In this document: positions 60,413-64,000 of the stretch, piece by piece
Layout of the letters: the number at the start of each line of letters is the position of its first letter
How positions within the stretch are numbered: the stretch's first letter is position 1
Assembly: GCA_900539835.1 (NCBI GenBank)
Contig: UQDR01000007.1
Location: forward strand, 23,783 to 87,782
DNA from: an uncultured Ruminococcus sp.
GTDB taxonomy: Bacteria; Bacillota; Clostridia; Oscillospirales; Ruminococcaceae
Length of the DNA stretch: 64,000 nt
Reading direction: 5' to 3'
Translations under genes and position numbers: made by a program
The notes under the pieces: generated by a model
Database searches by the model: none
What the model was told of the DNA's origin: nothing
What the model saw: the letters and a program-made list of their open reading frames with translations, nothing else

Positions 60413-60506
60413 AACAATCACTCCCAACATAAATATGGCATATTTATTTTTTATTATAACACAATACTTATAATTTTGCAAGGGAACAGGAACATTTTAG
60501 AAAAAT

Positions 60507-61088
60507 CTATGCCTGTTCATCCAAGGTTAAGAGATATGACGGCATAAATTCCTGAAGAAAAACCTCAGCCTCAGGAAGATTCAAAGCTTTAATTGCTTGA
60601 TAGGTACTTTTTTCAGCAGAAGTAAAATCACTGTTTCCCATTTGCTTTTCTTCAATACACTTTATTAGAGCTGAAATTTTATCAGCACCTTTTACTAAAT
60701 CCCAAAGCTCAGCTTCTTTATTTGTTCTGGAAAACAACGGTTCATAGTCATCTCTCAAATCCTCAGGAAGATAAGACAAAAGCTGCTTTTTAGCATTCTC
60801 CTCAATTTCGCCGTAAGCCTTTTTGATCTGTGGATTATAATATTTAACCGGAGTGGGCAAATCACCCGTTATAATCTCTGTTGTATCATGAAAAATCGCA
60901 AGCAAAGCACATCGTTCCGGGTCAACATTACCGCCAAAACGTCTATTTCTAAGCAATGCCAAAGCATGAGCAATAAAAGCGGTTTCAAGTGAATGTTCGC
61001 TTATGTTTTCATTAATAGTATTCCTCATTAGTGACCATCGATTAATATATTTCATTCGGGATATAACTGCAAAAAATTTACTTTCCAT
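60507..61088 (-). CDS. yfbR: YfbR-like 5'-deoxynucleotidase (HD domain)
   Basis: A 193-residue HD hydrolase very like E. coli YfbR, which dephosphorylates deoxynucleoside 5'-monophosphates: SRMKYINRWSLMRNT, NISEHSLETAF, FHDTTEIITGDLPTPVKY and the C-terminal FMPSYLLTLDE. Histidines and the HD pair are intact. GGAGATTTTT precedes the ATG. Confidence 0.92.
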   Translation of the reverse strand: MESKFFAVISRMKYINRWSLMRNTINENISEHSLETAFIAHALALLRNRRFGGNVDPERCALLAIFHDTTEIITGDLPTPVKYYNPQIKKAYGEIEENAKKQLLSYLPEDLRDDYEPLFSRTNKEAELWDLVKGADKISALIKCIEEKQMGNSDFTSAEKSTYQAIKALNLPEAEVFLQEFMPSYLLTLDEQA

Positions 61089-61103
61089 AAAAATCTCCTA
61101 TAC

Positions 61104-61134
61104 AAAAAATGACGGGTAAAAATATCCCGTCATT
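61104..61134 (-). terminator. Terminator after the decarboxylase beta subunit
   Basis: AATGACGGG/CCCGTCATT stem followed by TTTTTTG on the minus strand. Confidence 0.88.
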
Positions 61135-61148
61135 ATTTTCATTTCAAA

Positions 61149-62390
61149 TTAAACCTGAACAATACTGAGAAGCACACCTGCTGCTACTGCTGAACCGATA
61201 ACTCCGGCAACGTTCGGACCCATAGCATGCATAAGCAGATAGTTTGTCGGAACCTCTTCCTGTCCAACCTTCTGAGAAACACGTGCAGCCATCGGAACAG
61301 CCGAAACTCCTGCTGAACCGATAAGAGGATTGATTTTTCCTTTTGATATTACATACATAAGTTTTCCGAGAAGCACACCGCAGGCAGTACCGATTGAAAA
61401 CGCAATAACGCCAAGAAGAATAACCTTTCCGAATGCAAGAGAAATAATCTTATCGGCTCTTGTTGTTGCACCTACAGACACCCCAAGGAAAATTGTAATT
61501 ATATTCATAAGTTCGTTTTGCGCAGTCTTTGCAATACGATCACAGCATCCGCTTTCTTTGAGAAGATTACCGAACATAAGCATACCCACAAGCGGTGCTG
61601 CTGATGGAACCATAAGCGAAATTATAACTGTAACAAGTATAGGGAAAATGAGCTTTTCAACTTTAGATACTGATCTTAACTGTCCCATAACCACAGAACG
61701 CTCTTTCTTTGTGGTAAGGGCTTTCATAATCGGCGGCTGAATAATCGGTACAAGAGCCATATAAGTATAAGCTGCGAGAGCTATTGTGCCAACGCCGATA
61801 TCATCTGTTTTTGAAAGCAATTTTGAAGAAACATAGATTGCAGTCGGACCGTCAGCTCCTCCGATAATAGCGATTGAACCGCATTCAGCAGCGCTCATTC
61901 CTAACAATGCTGCGCCTATAAAAGTGAAGAAGATACCGCCCTGTGCGGCAGCTCCCAAAAGAAAGCTTTTAGGGTTAGCAATAAGCGGACCGAAGTCTGT
62001 CATTGCACCAATTCCTAAGAAAATTAAAGGCGGATATATTTGAAGCTTAACGCCCATATATAAAATATCCAGTAATCCCCCATGCTGAAGGATATTCCCG
62101 TAATCTATGTAATGATCATTTACTGCTCCGCTCGCTTCTGTTACGGTAGAATAGTCCCAAAACTCAGGGTGATACATCCCGGCACCGGGAAGATTAGTTA
62201 AAAGCATACCAAATGAAATCGGTAATAGAAGCAAAGGCTCAAAGCCTTTTGAAATTGCCAAATACATAAACAAAAATGAAATAAGTATCATTATTATATT
62301 TTTCCAGCCGCCATCGACTAAAAAACCGGCAAAGCCCGATTCCTGAGCCAAATCAGCAAGAGTTTCCAAGAAACTGTTGATAATACTCAT
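61149..62390 (-). CDS. Na+-translocating decarboxylase beta subunit
   Basis: A 413-residue integral membrane subunit with about ten helices, of the OadB/MmdB/GcdB family. Typical stretches are LLPISFGMLLTNLP, FLGIGAMTDFGPLIANP, GAAAQGGIFFT and IIGGADGPTAIYVSS (Asp used in Na+ transfer). It couples decarboxylation of a biotin-bound carboxyl group to Na+ export. Which substrate (oxaloacetate, methylmalonyl-CoA, glutaconyl-CoA) cannot be told without the alpha subunit, which is not adjacent. Confidence 0.92.
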   Translation of the reverse strand: MSIINSFLETLADLAQESGFAGFLVDGGWKNIIMILISFLFMYLAISKGFEPLLLLPISFGMLLTNLPGAGMYHPEFWDYSTVTEASGAVNDHYIDYGNILQHGGLLDILYMGVKLQIYPPLIFLGIGAMTDFGPLIANPKSFLLGAAAQGGIFFTFIGAALLGMSAAECGSIAIIGGADGPTAIYVSSKLLSKTDDIGVGTIALAAYTYMALVPIIQPPIMKALTTKKERSVVMGQLRSVSKVEKLIFPILVTVIISLMVPSAAPLVGMLMFGNLLKESGCCDRIAKTAQNELMNIITIFLGVSVGATTRADKIISLAFGKVILLGVIAFSIGTACGVLLGKLMYVISKGKINPLIGSAGVSAVPMAARVSQKVGQEEVPTNYLLMHAMGPNVAGVIGSAVAAGVLLSIVQV

Positions 62391-62438
62391 TATCTTTCCA
62401 CTATCCTTTCAAAATATAAAGTAAATATGTTAGTAAAA

Positions 62439-62876
62439 TTAAAACGGTCTTGTATTTTCAGCGATACCTGCATTCGCCCACACCGGACGGATTGGTTTAG
62501 CGTGTTTAACACTTTTTAATGCAAGCTTTTTGCCGGACTTAGCACTCATAGCCATAATTGCGGAAGTTATTACTGCAATAACTTCCGCATCAATTCCGTT
62601 TTCAATTATAGGAATTGGTTCTGATTGATTATTATTATTTTGATTTGACGCAACTGACACTTTATTTTCAAGAATTTTTTTTGATTTTTCGGATTTTTTA
62701 TTATTTATAGCCTCAAAAATTCTGCCATATAAAAATACAAAAAATATCAAAAGAATAAGTCCTATAAAAACAACGACTACACCTGTAATTACAACAGACG
62801 AAACAGTTCCGGAATCAAGATTTCTGTCTGTACCTTTTAAAAGAAGCTGTGCAGTATTCAAAAACAATTGGTTCAT
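62439..62876 (-). CDS. OadG-family decarboxylase gamma subunit
   Basis: A 145-residue protein: one membrane helix (about 25-47), a Lys/Asn-rich linker, then a domain with EVIAVITSAIMAM and the C-terminal KHAKPIRPVWANAG, as in OadG/MmdD proteins that anchor the complex. The ATG at 62876 is set by AAGGGAGAACTAAT. It precedes the beta subunit; no biotin-carrier or alpha gene is between. Confidence 0.85.
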   Translation of the reverse strand: MNQLFLNTAQLLLKGTDRNLDSGTVSSVVITGVVVVFIGLILLIFFVFLYGRIFEAINNKKSEKSKKILENKVSVASNQNNNNQSEPIPIIENGIDAEVIAVITSAIMAMSAKSGKKLALKSVKHAKPIRPVWANAGIAENTRPF

Positions 62877-63065
62877 ATTAGTTCTCCCTTTCAAGCATAT
62901 AATAATGCACAATAAAAATTCAATTATTACTATTATACACTAAATATATACTTTTTACAAGACCGGCAATGACTTTTTTTACACAAAATTATCATAAAAA
63001 AATCAAATTTTTTTATAATTAACTATTAAAAATATTTTAATTAGACTAATCAATATGAAAACTCA

Positions 63066-63093
63066 TTGAAAATTTTTATATTTATGCTATAAT
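63066..63093 (+). promoter_or_regulatory. Promoter of mscS
   Basis: TTGAAA (63066-63071), 16-bp spacer, TATAAT (63088-63093) with TGC before it. Confidence 0.8.
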
Positions 63094-63123
63094 ATAAACA
63101 AATAACATAAAGAGGAGAATTTT

Positions 63124-63921
63124 ATGGGAAGACAATTTTTAAAACAAATTGAAAGCTTTCTGCCACATTTGATTGCAGCAGCAGTAATACTTATTTTAGG
63201 AGTAATACTGACAAAAGTTGTAACAAAAATATTATCAAGGGGATTAAAAAGAAGTAAAATTGACCCCACTGCACATTCTTTTTTACAATCTGTCCTTAAA
63301 ACTGTATTATATATTTTAGTAGTTATCATTACACTTTCTGCATTACAGGTTCCTATGTCATCAATAATTGCTACAATAGGTGCCGCAGGTGTTGCTATTG
63401 CTTTAGCTTTACAAAACAGTCTTTCAAATGTAGCCGGCGGTTTTCTGATAATGTTCACTCATCCCTTTAAATGCGGTGATTTCATTGAAATAAACGGTGT
63501 AAGCGGAAATGTCAATGCAATTACAATTTTATACACCAGACTTTTAACTCTGGATAACAAAGCTGTACTTATCCCCAACGGAACAGTATCAGGTGCTACA
63601 ATAATAAACTATACACAAGAGGATTACAGGAGGCTTGATATTAACTTTTCTATTGATTATGAATCTGATTATCACAAAGCGGAAAAAATCATTCTTGATG
63701 TAATAAACTCAAATAAACTTGCTTTGAATACACCTGAAAAGCCTTTTGTTACTATATCTGCTCATGCAGACAGCGCAATTAAGATACTTGCAAGAGTATG
63801 GGTTAAGTCATCTGATTATTGGAATCTCAACTATCAGCTGCTTGAACAAGTAAAAGATAAATTTGATGAAAACGGAATAAGCATACCATACAACAAGCTT
63901 GATGTTCACATAGAAAAATAG
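63124..63921 (+). CDS. Mechanosensitive channel of the MscS family
   Basis: A 265-residue small-conductance channel protecting against hypo-osmotic shock. Three helices (about 15-35, 60-80, 85-110) are followed by a beta domain. The pore helix with GAAGVAIALALQNSLSNVAGG and the GDFIEINGVSGNV strand are characteristic. AAAGAGGAG precedes the ATG. Confidence 0.95.
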   Translation: MGRQFLKQIESFLPHLIAAAVILILGVILTKVVTKILSRGLKRSKIDPTAHSFLQSVLKTVLYILVVIITLSALQVPMSSIIATIGAAGVAIALALQNSLSNVAGGFLIMFTHPFKCGDFIEINGVSGNVNAITILYTRLLTLDNKAVLIPNGTVSGATIINYTQEDYRRLDINFSIDYESDYHKAEKIILDVINSNKLALNTPEKPFVTISAHADSAIKILARVWVKSSDYWNLNYQLLEQVKDKFDENGISIPYNKLDVHIEK

Positions 63922-63928
63922 AAAATCA

Positions 63929-63972
63929 AAACCACCAGTAGAACTGGTGGTTTGCACTAGCCCTATAAGGGC
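63929..63972 (+). other. Paired hairpins at the window edge; terminator or mobile-element end
   Basis: AAACCACCAGT/ACTGGTGGTTT (63929-63939, 63943-63953, 3-nt loop) followed by GCCC-TATAA-GGGC (63960-63972). The first could end mscS transcription, though it has no clear T-tract. The pair of foldbacks also resembles the ends of IS200/IS605-type elements; the window stops before any transposase. Confidence 0.45.
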
Positions 63973-64000
63973 AATATTCTGGCGGGCGACTTAAGTCCCA

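Overview
The window is about 64 kb of low-GC Gram-positive chromosome. It carries spore-forming genes (spoIIP, spoIIID, a Spo0A-type regulator, a PdaA-type deacetylase), a monomeric [FeFe]-hydrogenase, Na+-translocating decarboxylase subunits, FeoA/FeoB, sigma-A promoters and many T-tracted terminators. These point to an anaerobic, spore-forming Clostridia member, most likely Ruminococcaceae/Oscillospiraceae. That placement is inferred from gene content and was not checked by any search. Most of the sequence is ordinary core chromosome. There is no prophage, CRISPR array or intact transposon.

Layout. 1-10.9 kb (minus): a long housekeeping operon, rRNA methyltransferase - dprA - topA - trmFO - plsX - rnc - radical SAM - smc (smc runs off the left edge). 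10.9-12.3 kb (minus): infC-rpmI-rplT with its own promoter, an attenuator-like leader and an ATT start codon for infC. 12.4-16.9 kb: HD protein, YaiI/YqxD protein, a GT-C membrane protein, metA and a serine hydrolase lipoprotein. 17.0-17.3 kb: tandem 36-bp palindromic repeats. 17.3-21.3 kb (minus): clpX, clpP, tig, phosphoesterase. 21.4-29.2 kb: DUF1540 protein, then thrC, yraN, rnhB, rbgA, lepB, rplS with leader, and a radical SAM pair. 29.3-30.3 kb: the least ordinary part, a promoter - structured RNA - terminator cassette followed by a second promoter, a multi-hairpin switch-like leader and a 91-residue orphan protein. 30.3-35.4 kb: small membrane protein, two M15 peptidases around spoIIP/spoIIID, and a PurF homologue lacking its glutaminase nucleophile. 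35.4-42.3 kb (minus): MraY-like - flippase-like - pssA - psd - pulA operon, and a FemAB protein. 42.5-48.3 kb: MarR regulator, [FeFe]-hydrogenase, large FN3 repeat protein, S1-domain protein. 48.3-54.5 kb: rplM-rpsI, a Spo0A-like protein with a degenerate receiver, pdaA, and the PadR-DUF1700-DUF4097-PspC operon. 54.5-58.2 kb: rnpB and the feoA-feoA-feoB operon with DtxR-like boxes. 58.4-64 kb: yloU-yloV, yfbR, decarboxylase gamma and beta subunits, mscS, and terminal hairpins that may mark a mobile-element edge.

How it works together: translation and RNA processing (L20, L35, IF3, L19, L13, S9, RNase III, RNase HII, RNase P, TrmFO, RbgA), protein quality control (Tig-ClpP-ClpX), envelope biogenesis (PlsX, Psd/Pss, MraY-like, FemAB, LepB), spore formation, ferrous iron uptake and fermentative H2/Na+ metabolism. 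Several genes use TTG or GTG starts with strong Shine-Dalgarno sequences, and these decided many start calls. All assignments come from reading motifs and architecture by eye.
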